Assembly: GCF_002294995.1 (NCBI RefSeq)
Contig: NZ_NSGF01000006.1
Location: forward strand, 1 to 64,000
Reading direction: 5' to 3'
DNA: 64,000 nucleotides
Source of the DNA: Mesorhizobium sp. WSM3860
Lineage (GTDB): Bacteria > Pseudomonadota > Alphaproteobacteria > Rhizobiales > Rhizobiaceae
Shown here: positions 15,893 through 24,438 of the stretch, piece by piece
How positions within the stretch are numbered: the stretch's first letter is position 1
How the letters are laid out: each line of letters starts with the position of its first letter
The notes under the pieces: generated by a model
Database searches by the model: none
What the model saw: only the letters and a program-made list of their open reading frames with translations
Told to the model about the DNA's origin: nothing
Position numbers and translations under genes: made by a program

Positions 15893-16690
15893 CTACGGCA
15901 GCCAGTCGGCAAGCCTCGCCTTACGCACATCCCTGGTCAGGCCGATGAAGCCATCGGCCTGATGCTCGGCGGTCAGCCGGCCTTTTTCGGCGGTGGCGAT
16001 GCTGGCATCGCCGACCACGCCGTTCGGATTGAGGTCGCTGGCGATCCAGGCGAAGGCGTGCGTTCCGGTGTGCCGCAGCAAGGCGAATTCCTTTTCGGCG
16101 CGACCGACATTGGAGACGAAATTGTCGGCCTTGCCCATGTCGACGAGATCTGGCCGGAAATGCAGCATCAGCGAGGTCTCGACATCACCGCCATGGATGC
16201 CGTGACGGTCTTCGAGCTCGGTATACATGCCGGCGGGACGGCCGAAGCGCTGCCAGCTCGTCTTCACCGCCAGCATCTTTGCGCGCACGCGCAACTCGCG
16301 CGTGACAATGCCCATGATCTCCTCGTTGCCGCCATGCGAGTTGACGACGATCAGCTTCCTGACCCCGGCGCGGGCGACCGAGAGGCCAAGCTCGGTCCAG
16401 GCGTCGACCAGGGTGGTGGCCGGCAAGGTAAGCGTTCCCGGCGCATGCAGATGCTCGTTCGACTTGCCCACCGCCTGCACCGGCAGGATGCGGACGTCGA
16501 GGTCGTCGGGCAAACGCGCGATCACCGTCTCGAGCATGCCCATCATGATCGAGGTGTCGGTCGAGACCGGAAGGTGAGGGCCATGCTGCTCGATCGCCGC
16601 CACCGGCAGCACGGCAATCGTCGCTTCCGCGTCGATCGAGGCGTATTCGGTCGTCCGATAGTCGCCCCACCACACACGTCTTGTCGTCAC
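15893..16690 (-). CDS. Creatininase-family amidohydrolase
   Basis: A 265-residue member of the creatininase/formamide hydrolase family. Metal-binding segments are visible: LPVAAIEQHGPHLPVSTD (E and H), NSHGGNEEI and GIHGGDVETSLMLH. The family includes creatinine hydrolase, guanidinopyrrolidine-type and FAPy deformylase enzymes; I cannot choose between them. The start is taken as GTG 16690, preceded by GGGAGAC, because the following TRRVWWGDYRTTEY is the usual N-terminus. It is 66 bp downstream of the RidA gene on the same strand and likely shares its transcript. Confidence 0.82.
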   Translation of the reverse strand: MTTRRVWWGDYRTTEYASIDAEATIAVLPVAAIEQHGPHLPVSTDTSIMMGMLETVIARLPDDLDVRILPVQAVGKSNEHLHAPGTLTLPATTLVDAWTELGLSVARAGVRKLIVVNSHGGNEEIMGIVTRELRVRAKMLAVKTSWQRFGRPAGMYTELEDRHGIHGGDVETSLMLHFRPDLVDMGKADNFVSNVGRAEKEFALLRHTGTHAFAWIASDLNPNGVVGDASIATAEKGRLTAEHQADGFIGLTRDVRKARLADWLP

Positions 16691-16756
16691 TGTCGTCTCC
16701 CGATGGTCTGCTGTTCGGCCTGGAGGTCTAAAGCGCCTGGCCATTCCGGGCAACAG

Positions 16757-17140
16757 CTAGCCTGCTGCCAGAACCTCTACCTCGACCTTGAATTCCGGGC
16801 GGGCAAAACCTGAAACGATCATCAGCGTCGAAGCCGGCGCCGGATCGGAAAAGAGGCGATTGCGAACGTCCATATAGGCCTGCAGATGCGCGCGATCGGT
16901 GACGAAGGCGTTGATGCGCACGACATCGTTCAGCGTCAGCCCGGCTTCGCTCAAGATTGCGGCAATGTTCTTGAAGCAAAGCTCGGTCTGCGCGCCGGCA
17001 TCCTCCGGGACGGCGTCATCCGGCCCGATGCCCAACTGACCCGAGCATAGCACAAGGCGCTTTCCCGCAGGAATTTCAACTCCATGGCTATAGCGGGCAA
17101 AGGGCGGCTTGATCGACTTGGGGGCGAGATAATTGAGCAT
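16757..17140 (-). CDS. RidA-family protein
   Basis: A 127-residue YjgF/YER057c/UK114 protein: YSHGVEIPAGKRLVLCSGQL at about 17-36, then NIAAILSEAGLTLNDVVRIN and a C-terminal FKVEVEVLAAG. RidA proteins hydrolyse reactive enamines and imines released by PLP enzymes and oxidases, or act in pyrimidine-type ring catabolism. It is the first gene before the creatininase-like hydrolase. The 254-bp gap to the divergent ABC transporter operon shows nothing I can name. Confidence 0.88.
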   Translation of the reverse strand: MLNYLAPKSIKPPFARYSHGVEIPAGKRLVLCSGQLGIGPDDAVPEDAGAQTELCFKNIAAILSEAGLTLNDVVRINAFVTDRAHLQAYMDVRNRLFSDPAPASTLMIVSGFARPEFKVEVEVLAAG

Positions 17141-17394
17141 GGCATTCTCCTGTCGGCAGGCAGACTAAGGCCGGATTCATGAAAGCTTCAAGATGCGGTG
17201 CATGCCGCCCGGGCGATTATGGACAGGCGTCCAAAAAATAGGCACGATGCCACTTGTACAGCATGACCCGTCCGGTCTCGGCAATGACTGCCGCGCAAGC
17301 AGGCGGCCCAAGGCGGTGGCATGTGTCTTGCTTCTTGAATCAATGGAATGGAGCCCAGCGCGCAGCGCGCCGGAGCCAAGAGAGGGTGATGTTT

Positions 17395-18399
17395 ATGTAC
17401 GGAAAAGAAAAAATCCTGACGGGTGCGATCGCGCTGCTTGCGGCCGGCACGCTGGGTGCGGCGGCCAACGAGAAGGTCACCTTCGGCACCAATTGGCTGG
17501 CCGAGCCGGAACATGGCGGCTACTACCAGGCGATCGCCGACGGCACCTACGCCGCCTGCGGCCTCGACGTCACCATCATGCAGGGCGGCCCGCAGGTCAG
17601 CGGCCGGCCGATGCTGCTGGCCGGCAAGATCGATTTCTACATGGGCGGCAACCTGCTCTCGGCCTTCGACGCTGTGCAGCAGGGCATTCCGATGCGCGTC
17701 GTGGCCGCCGATTTCCAGAAGGATCCGCAGGTCATCATGTCCCATCCGGGTGAAGGGCTGGACAAGTGGGAGGACCTGAAGAACGCCGACCAGTATATCC
17801 TCGGCGACGAAGGCGCGCAGACCTTCTTCCAGTGGATGGTGACCGATCTCGGCTTCGACGCCGCCAAGCGCGTGCCATACACCTTCAATCCGGCGCCCTT
17901 CATCGCCAACAAGAAATCGATCCAGCAGGGCTATGTGACGTCGGAGCCCTTCGCCGTGCAGAAGCAGGGCGGCTTCGTGCCGAACCAGTTCCTGCTCGCC
18001 GACAATGGCTGGGACACCTATGCCACGACCATCGAGGTGATGCAGGACACGATCGACAAGCGGCCGGAGGTGGTGCAGTGCTTCGTCGATGGCTCGGCCA
18101 AGGGCTGGTACAACTACCTCTACGGCGACAACAAGGCCGCCAACGAGATGATCAAGAAGGACAATCCGGACATGACGGATGAGCAGATCGCCTTCTCGAT
18201 CGAACAGCTGAAGAAGTTCGGCATTGTCGATTCCGGCGATACGGAAAAGCTCGGCATCGGCGGCATGACCGAAGCGCGCATCCAGAGCTTCTATGACAAG
18301 ATGGTCAAGGCCAAGGTCGCGCAGCCGGGCATCGACATCAAGAAGGCCTATACGCTCGCCTTCATCAACAAGGGGGTCGGGCGGGAGCTGAAGAAGTAA
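17395..18399 (+). CDS. ABC transporter substrate-binding protein, TauA/NMT1 type
   Basis: A 334-residue periplasmic binding protein. A signal peptide covers about residues 1-24 (KEKILTGAIALLAAGTLGAA, cleavage near ANE). The mature part begins VTFGTNWLAEPEHGGYYQAI, a segment typical of NMT1/THI5-like and taurine-type binding proteins, with GGPQVSGRPMLLAGKIDFYM following. Such proteins bind small nitrogen- or sulfur-containing compounds (thiamine precursors, nitrile, sulfonate, riboflavin, pyrimidines). ATG 17395 fits AGAGGG at eight bases; ATG 17389 is also possible. It heads an operon with the ATPase and permease genes. Confidence 0.87.
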   Translation: MYGKEKILTGAIALLAAGTLGAAANEKVTFGTNWLAEPEHGGYYQAIADGTYAACGLDVTIMQGGPQVSGRPMLLAGKIDFYMGGNLLSAFDAVQQGIPMRVVAADFQKDPQVIMSHPGEGLDKWEDLKNADQYILGDEGAQTFFQWMVTDLGFDAAKRVPYTFNPAPFIANKKSIQQGYVTSEPFAVQKQGGFVPNQFLLADNGWDTYATTIEVMQDTIDKRPEVVQCFVDGSAKGWYNYLYGDNKAANEMIKKDNPDMTDEQIAFSIEQLKKFGIVDSGDTEKLGIGGMTEARIQSFYDKMVKAKVAQPGIDIKKAYTLAFINKGVGRELKK

Positions 18400-18414
18400 G
18401 GCGGCCTGCCTGAG

Positions 18415-19233
18415 ATGATCCAGGAGAAAGTGGCGCAGGCGACGGCATCGGGTGAGAGCCCGATGCTGCTTTCCTTACGCAATGTCGGCAAGGTCTTTTC
18501 CAACGGCGTGACGGCGCTGAGCCAGGTCGACCTGGCGATCCGCGAAGGCGATTTCCTCAGCCTGCTCGGCCCGTCTGGTTGCGGCAAGTCGACGGCGCTC
18601 AGGCTCATCGCCGGCCTGTCGACGCCGACCTCTGGCCAGCTCGACTGGCGCGGCTCGATCGACCGCTCGAATATCGGCTTCGTGTTCCAGGAGCCCACGC
18701 TGCTGCCATGGGCCAGCGTCTTCGACAATGTCTGGCTGCCGCTCAGGCTGAAAGGCGTGTCGCGTGCGGAGGCCAAGCCCGCGGTGATGGAAATGCTGTC
18801 GCGCGTCCACCTCACCGGTTTCGAGAATGCCGTGCCGCGCGAGCTTTCCGGCGGCATGAAGATGCGTGTTTCGATCGCACGGGCTATGGTGACCAAGCCG
18901 CGCATTCTTCTGATGGACGAGCCCTTCGCGGCGCTCGACGAGATCACCCGCTTTAAGCTAAACAACGATCTTCTCGAGCTTTGGCAGGACGAGCGGTTTA
19001 CCGTCGTCTTCGTCACCCACAGCGTCTTCGAAAGCGTCTTCCTGTCCAGCCGCGTCGTCGTCATGGCGGCGCGGCCTGGTCGCGTCTTCGGCGAGCTTGC
19101 CGTCGATGCGCCCTATCCGCGCGACGAGGTTTTCAGGACCTCGCCCGACTATGCAGCCCTTTGCCGGCAGGCCTCGGACGTGCTGGTCAATGCCATCAAC
19201 TCAACCGCCGGACCGCACCATGACGGCCATTGA
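18415..19233 (+). CDS. ABC transporter ATP-binding protein (TauB/SsuB type)
   Basis: A 272-residue ABC ATPase: Walker A GPSGCGKST at 52-60, Q-loop in FVFQEPTLLPWA, signature LSGGM at 144-148, Walker B ILLMDEP at 164-170 and the H-switch in VFVTHS. The short Q-loop context and the AARPGRVF element after the core are typical of nitrate/sulfonate/taurine importers. It is 15 bp downstream of the binding-protein gene and overlaps the permease gene by 14 bp. Confidence 0.92.
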   Translation: MIQEKVAQATASGESPMLLSLRNVGKVFSNGVTALSQVDLAIREGDFLSLLGPSGCGKSTALRLIAGLSTPTSGQLDWRGSIDRSNIGFVFQEPTLLPWASVFDNVWLPLRLKGVSRAEAKPAVMEMLSRVHLTGFENAVPRELSGGMKMRVSIARAMVTKPRILLMDEPFAALDEITRFKLNNDLLELWQDERFTVVFVTHSVFESVFLSSRVVVMAARPGRVFGELAVDAPYPRDEVFRTSPDYAALCRQASDVLVNAINSTAGPHHDGH

Positions 19234-20071
19234 AGACACCGCGCTGAAGCTCGATCCGGAAGAGGCGCGCCGCGTCCGCCAGGAGCGTCTCGAACGGATC
19301 GGCAAATGGGTGCTGCCTCTGGCAATCATGGTGCTTGCGATCTGGCTGTGGGACCGCATATGCGTCTGGAACGGGATCCCGCAATACATCCTGCCGCGCC
19401 CCGGCGTGGTGCTGCAGACGCTGCATGACGATGCCCCGCTGTTGTTCTCTTCGCTGCTGGTGACGCTTAGGATTACCTTCCTCAGCCTGCTTCTTGCCGT
19501 TATCGGCGGCGTCGGGCTGGCGGTGCTGTTCGCGCAGTCGAAATGGGTGGAGATGTCATTCTTCCCCTTCGCCATCGTGCTGCAGGTGACGCCAATCGTG
19601 GCGATCTTCCCGCTGATCAACATCTACATCAACAACCAGACGACCAAGCTTTTGCTGTGCGCCTGGATCGTCGCCTTCTTCCCGATCCTCTCCAACACCA
19701 CGCTCGGTCTGAACTCGGTCGACCGCAACCTGCGCGATTTGTTCAAGCTGAACGGAGCGACCCGCTGGCAGCAATTGCGCTATCTGCGCCTGCCGGCGGC
19801 GATGCCCTATTTCCTGGGCGGACTGAAGATCGCCGGCGGCCTGTCCCTGATAGGCGCCGTGGTGGCCGAGTTCGTCGCCGGCGCGCAGGGGCAATCGTCC
19901 GGGCTTGCGTCCCGCATCATCGAGGCGGGCTACCGGCTCAACGCGCCACGGCTGTTCGCGGCGCTGATCCTGATCTCGCTCACCGGCATCCTGATCTTCC
20001 TGGTGCTGTCGCTGGTGTCGCATCTCATCCTGCGCCGCTGGCACGAGAGCGCGCTGAAGCAGGAGCGCTAG
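19220..20071 (+). CDS. ABC transporter permease (TauC/SsuC type)
   Basis: A 283-residue BPD-type permease with about six membrane helices. The cytoplasmic EAA loop reads LFKLNGATRWQQLRYLRLPA at about residues 174-193, where it contacts the ATPase. The N-terminus up to about 30 is cytoplasmic. The start ATG 19220 overlaps the ATPase gene, which is usual in this operon type. It completes the importer. A 450-bp non-coding stretch with a large inverted repeat separates it from the amidohydrolase gene. Confidence 0.9.
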   Translation: MTAIEDTALKLDPEEARRVRQERLERIGKWVLPLAIMVLAIWLWDRICVWNGIPQYILPRPGVVLQTLHDDAPLLFSSLLVTLRITFLSLLLAVIGGVGLAVLFAQSKWVEMSFFPFAIVLQVTPIVAIFPLINIYINNQTTKLLLCAWIVAFFPILSNTTLGLNSVDRNLRDLFKLNGATRWQQLRYLRLPAAMPYFLGGLKIAGGLSLIGAVVAEFVAGAQGQSSGLASRIIEAGYRLNAPRLFAALILISLTGILIFLVLSLVSHLILRRWHESALKQER

Positions 20072-20095
20072 GGTGCGTGACATAATCGAGAACAG

Positions 20096-20488
20096 TGAGG
20101 GGCTGCTTGGGCCAGAGATACGGCGAACAGGCGTGCGGAGACATCGCGAACAGTTTTGCACCGCCGGATTCTTCCATGACCGTAACGGAATGGATCCTCG
20201 GGTCTGCGCGTCCGCTTCGCTCCCGCTCCGCCCGTGGATGACGAAAGGCAGGAAGGCATATGCAAACCGCCAGTGCTGGGGATTGGTAGGAACCCCGGCA
20301 TCTCCAACGTTTGCGATTGCAGGCGGCATCCGTTCTCTTCGTCATCCTAGGGCGGAGCGGGAGCGAAGCGGACGCGCAGACCCTAGGATCCATGCCGTTC
20401 CCTTCGAGCTTGGCGGCCGTGCGAAACTGTTCGCGATGTCTCCGCACACCTGTTCGCGGTGTCTCCGGTCCAAACGACCCCTTGAGGG
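20096..20488. repeat. Large imperfect inverted repeat (arms of about 150 bp)
   Basis: The left arm is about 20096-20243 and the right arm about 20338-20488. Shared blocks in opposite orientation include GTGCGGAGACATCGCGAACA, TGGATCCT and TCTGCGCGTCCGCTTCGCTC, then CCGCTCCGCCC and GGATGACGAA. The 94-bp centre shows no gene. I recognise the style of this element (a GGATCCTAGGGTCTGCGC-type block ending in GGATGACGAAG) as a repeat common between Mesorhizobium genes. The transcript could fold into a very long hairpin. It fills most of the 20072-20521 gap between the permease and amidohydrolase genes, so expression of the downstream genes may be separate. Confidence 0.8.
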
Positions 20489-20521
20489 AATGGTGTTGCA
20501 TAGGGCAGAGGGGGGTATGGC

Positions 20522-21823
20522 TTGATACCAGCCTCTGGCTCCTATTATCTCGCCAACGTCCGCGTTCATCAATCGCTGACGCCCGGCCTTGTCGCAACCT
20601 TCGATTCCGATGGCTTCGCGCTGGCCGACCTATCGGTGGGCGAAGGCAAGATCGCCAGCATCGCCGCCCACGGCAGGTCGAAGGCGCCGGCCGATGCGAT
20701 CGACCTTGGCGGCCGCATCGTGCTGCCCTGCTTCGTGGACTGCCATACGCATATCGACAAGGGCCATATCTGGCCGCGCAAGCCAAATCCCGACGGCACC
20801 TTCATGGCCGCACTCAACGCAACTGGCGCTGACCGCACCACCCGCTGGAGCGCGGAGGACGTGGCGCGCCGCATGGACTTCTCGCTGCGCTGCGCTTACG
20901 CGCATGGCACCAAGGCCGTTCGCACGCATCTCGACAGCGTGGCGCCGCAAGAAGAAATTTCCTGGCCGGTTTTCGAGACGATACGGGAAAAATGGCGTGG
21001 ACGCATCGACGTGCAGGCCGCCTGCCTGCTCGGCATCGAAAGCGTGCGCGACCAGGCCTGGTTCGAGCGGCTGGCGAAACGCGTCGCTGCGGCCAAGGGC
21101 GTGCTCGGCGTGGTCACTTACATGGTGCCCGACCTCGAGGAACTGCTCGACAAGGTGTTCGCTGAAGCCATCAAGCATGGACTCGACCTCGATTTCCATG
21201 CCGACGAGACCGACGACGTCTCGGCCATCTCGCTGGAGAAGATCGCCGAGGCTTCGCTGTGGAACGGTTTTGACGGCAACATCCTTGTCGGTCATTGCTG
21301 CTCGCTGGCGCGCCAGCCCGACCTCGAGGTTCTCGACACGTTGGACAAGGTGGCGAAGGCCGGACTGGCGGTCGTGTCGCTGCCGATGTGCAATCTCTAT
21401 CTGCAGGACAGGCGCAACAACCAGACCACGCCGCGCTGGCGCGGCGTGACGCTGCTGCATGAGATGAAAGCGCGCGGCATCAAGGTGGCGGTCGCCTCCG
21501 ACAACACGCGCGATCCGTTCTACGCCTATGGCGATCTCGACATGCTTGAAGTCTATCGCATGGCGACCCGCATCCTGCATTTCGACCATCCGGTGGGCGA
21601 CTGGCCGAAGGCGATGGCGGCGACGCCGGCCGAGGTGATGCGATTGGAGGGCGCCGGCACCCTTGCCGCCGGCGGCAGCGCCGATTTCATCGTCTTCAAG
21701 GGACGGAGTTGGACCGAATTGCTGTCGCGGCCCGAATCGGATCGCATCGTGGTGCGCAAGGGCAGGGCGATCGATCGCCGGCTGCCCGACTATGCCGAAC
21801 TCGACGAATTGATGGTGGAATGA
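20522..21823 (+). CDS. Cytosine deaminase-like amidohydrolase
   Basis: A 433-residue metal-dependent amidohydrolase of the CodA group. Metal ligands are visible in DCHTHIDKGHIW (HxH), the DLDFHADETDD strand, GHCCSLARQ and the C-terminal ASDNTRDPFYAYGDLDMLEV, which is a cytosine-deaminase hallmark. The likely reaction is hydrolytic deamination of a cytosine-like ring or opening of a cyclic amide. The start is a TTG at 20522 with a run AGAGGGGGG six bases upstream; no in-frame ATG fits. It overlaps the next gene at ATGATG, and the four genes 20522-24388 form one unit downstream of a TauABC-type importer. Confidence 0.85.
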   Translation: MIPASGSYYLANVRVHQSLTPGLVATFDSDGFALADLSVGEGKIASIAAHGRSKAPADAIDLGGRIVLPCFVDCHTHIDKGHIWPRKPNPDGTFMAALNATGADRTTRWSAEDVARRMDFSLRCAYAHGTKAVRTHLDSVAPQEEISWPVFETIREKWRGRIDVQAACLLGIESVRDQAWFERLAKRVAAAKGVLGVVTYMVPDLEELLDKVFAEAIKHGLDLDFHADETDDVSAISLEKIAEASLWNGFDGNILVGHCCSLARQPDLEVLDTLDKVAKAGLAVVSLPMCNLYLQDRRNNQTTPRWRGVTLLHEMKARGIKVAVASDNTRDPFYAYGDLDMLEVYRMATRILHFDHPVGDWPKAMAATPAEVMRLEGAGTLAAGGSADFIVFKGRSWTELLSRPESDRIVVRKGRAIDRRLPDYAELDELMVE

Positions 21824-23220
21824 TGGATATCGCGGCGCTGAAGCGCGATCTCGAAGGCCTCAAGATCGACGACCATCCGGCCATCGTCCAGCAGAAGAGC
21901 CGCGACTTCTACTGGTACAGCCCCGTCCTCAAACAACAGCTCGACCATGTCACCGGTGACCTGATCGTGACGCCGAAGAACGAGGACGAGGTGATCCGCC
22001 TTTTGGCCGCCTGCCACCGGCACGGCGTTCCAGTCACACCGCGCGGCAGCGGCACCGGCAATTACGGACAGGCGATGCCGCTGTCGGGCGGCGTGGTGCT
22101 CAACCTCGCCGATATGAACGAAGTGAAGGCGATCGCGCCGGGCCGCGTGGTGACCGGGCCCGGAGCGGTTCTGGCCGACATCGACAGAGCGACGCGGGCG
22201 CATTCCGCGCAGGAACTGCGCATGTCGCCCTCGACCTACAATACCGCCTCCATCGGCGGCTTCGTCGCCGGCGGCTCGGGCGGGATCGGCTCGATCCGCT
22301 GGGGCGGGCTGCGCGACCTCGGCAACGTCATTCGGCTGAGAACCGTGACGATGGAGGCGGAGCCGCGAGTCATGGACCTCACGGGCGAGGACGTGCTCAA
22401 GGTCATGCACGCCTATGGCACCAACGGCATCATCACCGAGGTTGAGATGCCGCTGACGGCCTCTTACGATTGGATCGATGTCATCGTCGGGTTCGACGAT
22501 TTCATGGACGCGGCCGGCTTTGGCAACGACCTCGCCGAGCAGGACGGCATATTGGCGAAGCTGATCACGCCGATCGCGGCACCCATTCCCTACGATTATT
22601 TCAAGCGGCATCAGAAGTTCTTCCGGCGCGAGCAGAGCATCGTGGTGTGCATGATCGCGCCACACGCGATGGATGGGTTCCTCGCGTTCGTCCGGGCCAG
22701 CAAAGGCGAAATCGTTTTCAGGGCTGACCTGGAAACCGACCTTAAGGGATTGCCGCCGGCCTACGAACTGACCTGGAACCACACCACGCTGCGCGCCATC
22801 AGGGTCGATCCGACGATCACCTATCTGCAGGCGCGCTATCCGTCGCCGGACCATCTCGCGCACGTCAAGGCAATGGTCGACCGCTTCGGCGACGAGGTGC
22901 CGGCGCATCTAGAATTCATCCGCTTCGACGGCGCGATCGGCGCCGCCGGGCTGCCGCTGGTCCGCTTCACGACGGAAGAGCGGCTCGACGAGATCATCCG
23001 AATCCACGAGGACAATGGCTGCTGGATCTTCAACCCGCACCGCTACACGCTGGAAGAGGGCGGCATGAAGCAAACCGACGATGTCCAGCTTGCCTTCAAG
23101 CGCGAGACCGACCCGCAAGGGCTGCTCAACCCGGGCAAGATGATCGCCTGGGAGAACCCGGATTACGACTACCGTTCGGGCAAGTCGTTCCTGTTCAAGG
23201 GCCTGCAAAAGGCGAGTTGA
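21820..23220 (+). CDS. FAD-linked oxidase, GlcD/PCMH type
   Basis: A 466-residue FAD-binding protein. The PCMH (FAD_binding_4) domain spans about 45-225, with VTPRGSGTGNYGQAMPLSGG, VTGPGAVLADID and NTASIGGFVAGGSGGIGSIR contacting FAD. The rest resembles the GlcD/lactate-oxidase C-terminal domain and ends DPQGLLNPGKMIAW. Such enzymes oxidise hydroxy- or amino-acids. Its partner in the pathway is presumably the amidohydrolase with which it overlaps (stop and start share ATGA), and a quinone-reductase-like flavoprotein overlaps its end. Confidence 0.85.
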   Translation: MMDIAALKRDLEGLKIDDHPAIVQQKSRDFYWYSPVLKQQLDHVTGDLIVTPKNEDEVIRLLAACHRHGVPVTPRGSGTGNYGQAMPLSGGVVLNLADMNEVKAIAPGRVVTGPGAVLADIDRATRAHSAQELRMSPSTYNTASIGGFVAGGSGGIGSIRWGGLRDLGNVIRLRTVTMEAEPRVMDLTGEDVLKVMHAYGTNGIITEVEMPLTASYDWIDVIVGFDDFMDAAGFGNDLAEQDGILAKLITPIAAPIPYDYFKRHQKFFRREQSIVVCMIAPHAMDGFLAFVRASKGEIVFRADLETDLKGLPPAYELTWNHTTLRAIRVDPTITYLQARYPSPDHLAHVKAMVDRFGDEVPAHLEFIRFDGAIGAAGLPLVRFTTEERLDEIIRIHEDNGCWIFNPHRYTLEEGGMKQTDDVQLAFKRETDPQGLLNPGKMIAWENPDYDYRSGKSFLFKGLQKAS

Positions 23221-23801
23221 TGCAAATCCTCGTGCTCTACGCTCATCCGGTGGAGACCAGCTTCAACGCCGGCCTGCATCGGACGATCGTCGAGCGGCTC
23301 TCCGCAACGGGCCACACGATCGACGACTGCGACCTCTATGCCGAGGATTTCGATCCGCGGATGACGCGCGCAGAGCGGCTCGGCTACCACGACCAGCGCG
23401 GGCCCAACGACGCGGTCGCCGGTTACATCGAAAGGCTTCAGACGGCGGAAGCGTTGGTGCTGTCGTTTCCGGTCTGGAATTACGGCTATCCGGCGATCCT
23501 CAAGGGTTTCTTCGATCGTGTCTTCCTGCCCGGCGTATCGTTCAAGCTGGTCGACGGCAAGGTTCGGCCGACGCTGCATAACATCCGCAAGCTCGCGGCC
23601 ATCACCACCTATGGCGGCAGCCGTTTTCGCGCCATGCTGATGGGCGATCCGCCGCGCAAAATGGTGAAGCGCACGCTGCGGGCGACCATCAAGCCAGGCG
23701 CTCCCGTATCCTATCTTGCACACTATTCGATGAACCTTTCGACGGATCAGACGCGCAAGGCCTTCATGGCGAAGGTGGCCGCCAGCATGGATCAATTCTG
23801 A
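23220..23801 (+). CDS. NAD(P)H dehydrogenase (quinone)-type flavodoxin-fold protein 1
   Basis: A 193-residue member of the NQO1/MdaB/KefF flavodoxin-like family: ILVLYAHPVETSFNAGLH at the N-terminus, then LSFPVWNYGYPAILKGFFDRVFLPG at about 81-105 and ITTYGGSR. It should bind FAD or FMN and carry out two-electron NAD(P)H-dependent reduction. It starts on the last base of the upstream stop codon and shares ATGA-type overlap with a second copy of the same family. Confidence 0.87.
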   Translation: MQILVLYAHPVETSFNAGLHRTIVERLSATGHTIDDCDLYAEDFDPRMTRAERLGYHDQRGPNDAVAGYIERLQTAEALVLSFPVWNYGYPAILKGFFDRVFLPGVSFKLVDGKVRPTLHNIRKLAAITTYGGSRFRAMLMGDPPRKMVKRTLRATIKPGAPVSYLAHYSMNLSTDQTRKAFMAKVAASMDQF

Positions 23802-24388
23802 TGCGCGTGCTGGTGGTCTATTGCCATCCGGTGCCGGAGAGCTATTGCGCCGCGATCCGCGACGTGGCCATAGAGGTGCTGACGCGACGAGGCTGGGACG
23901 TGCGGCTGCTCGATCTCTATGCCGAGAAGTTCAATCCGGTGATGAGCTGCGAAGAGCGGCGGTCCTACAACGAGCGCGCGCCTGAGGATCCGGCACTCAG
24001 GCAGCATTTCGAGCATCTGCAATGGGCCGAGGCGATCCTCTTCATCTACCCCACGTGGTGGTACGGATTGCCGGCGACGCTGAAGGGCTGGTTCGATCGC
24101 GTGTGGGCAACCGACATCGCCTTCAAGCTGCCGCGCGGCAGAGGCCGGATCCAATCGCTGATGACCCATGTGACCAAGGTCGGAGTCATCACCACCTGTG
24201 GCGCGCCGACCTGGTGGAGCGTCGTTGTCGGCCAGCCCGGCCGCAAGACGATCCTGCGCGGCATGCGCGCGATCTGCGCCACCCGCTGCAAGACATTCTT
24301 CCTGGCGCACTACCTGATGGATTCCTCGACGCCCAAGAGCCGGGCAGCGTTCCTTGGCAAGGTAAGGGCGAGGCTGGAAAGGTTTTGA
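23801..24388 (+). CDS. NAD(P)H dehydrogenase (quinone)-type flavodoxin-fold protein 2
   Basis: A 195-residue paralogue of the preceding gene: VLVVYCHPVPESYCAAI, FIYPTWWYGLPATLKGWFDRVW and ITTCGAPTWW. The two neighbours are clearly related but diverged, so they may form a heterodimer or act on different substrates. Start and preceding stop overlap (TGATG). It is the last gene of the unit, followed by a strong stem-loop that separates it from the convergent FAD-GcvT gene. Confidence 0.87.
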   Translation: MRVLVVYCHPVPESYCAAIRDVAIEVLTRRGWDVRLLDLYAEKFNPVMSCEERRSYNERAPEDPALRQHFEHLQWAEAILFIYPTWWYGLPATLKGWFDRVWATDIAFKLPRGRGRIQSLMTHVTKVGVITTCGAPTWWSVVVGQPGRKTILRGMRAICATRCKTFFLAHYLMDSSTPKSRAAFLGKVRARLERF

Positions 24389-24397
24389 GCTGCGGGT

Positions 24398-24431
24398 CTT
24401 TCCTTCTCCCACAACAAGGGGAGAAGGAAAG
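24398..24431. terminator. Bidirectional stem-loop terminator
   Basis: A perfect 13-bp stem, CTTTCCTTCTCCC pairing with GGGAGAAGGAAAG, encloses an eight-base loop in the 50-bp gap between two convergent genes. The arms are pyrimidine- and purine-rich. It is well placed to end transcription from both sides, though U-runs are short. Confidence 0.65.
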
Positions 24432-24438
24432 GCGGCGC

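Noticed and set aside
20025..20786. Open frames on both strands across 20072-20521
   Set aside because: They run through the large inverted repeat and have the repetitive, low-complexity composition expected from it, with no ribosome site or known domain.
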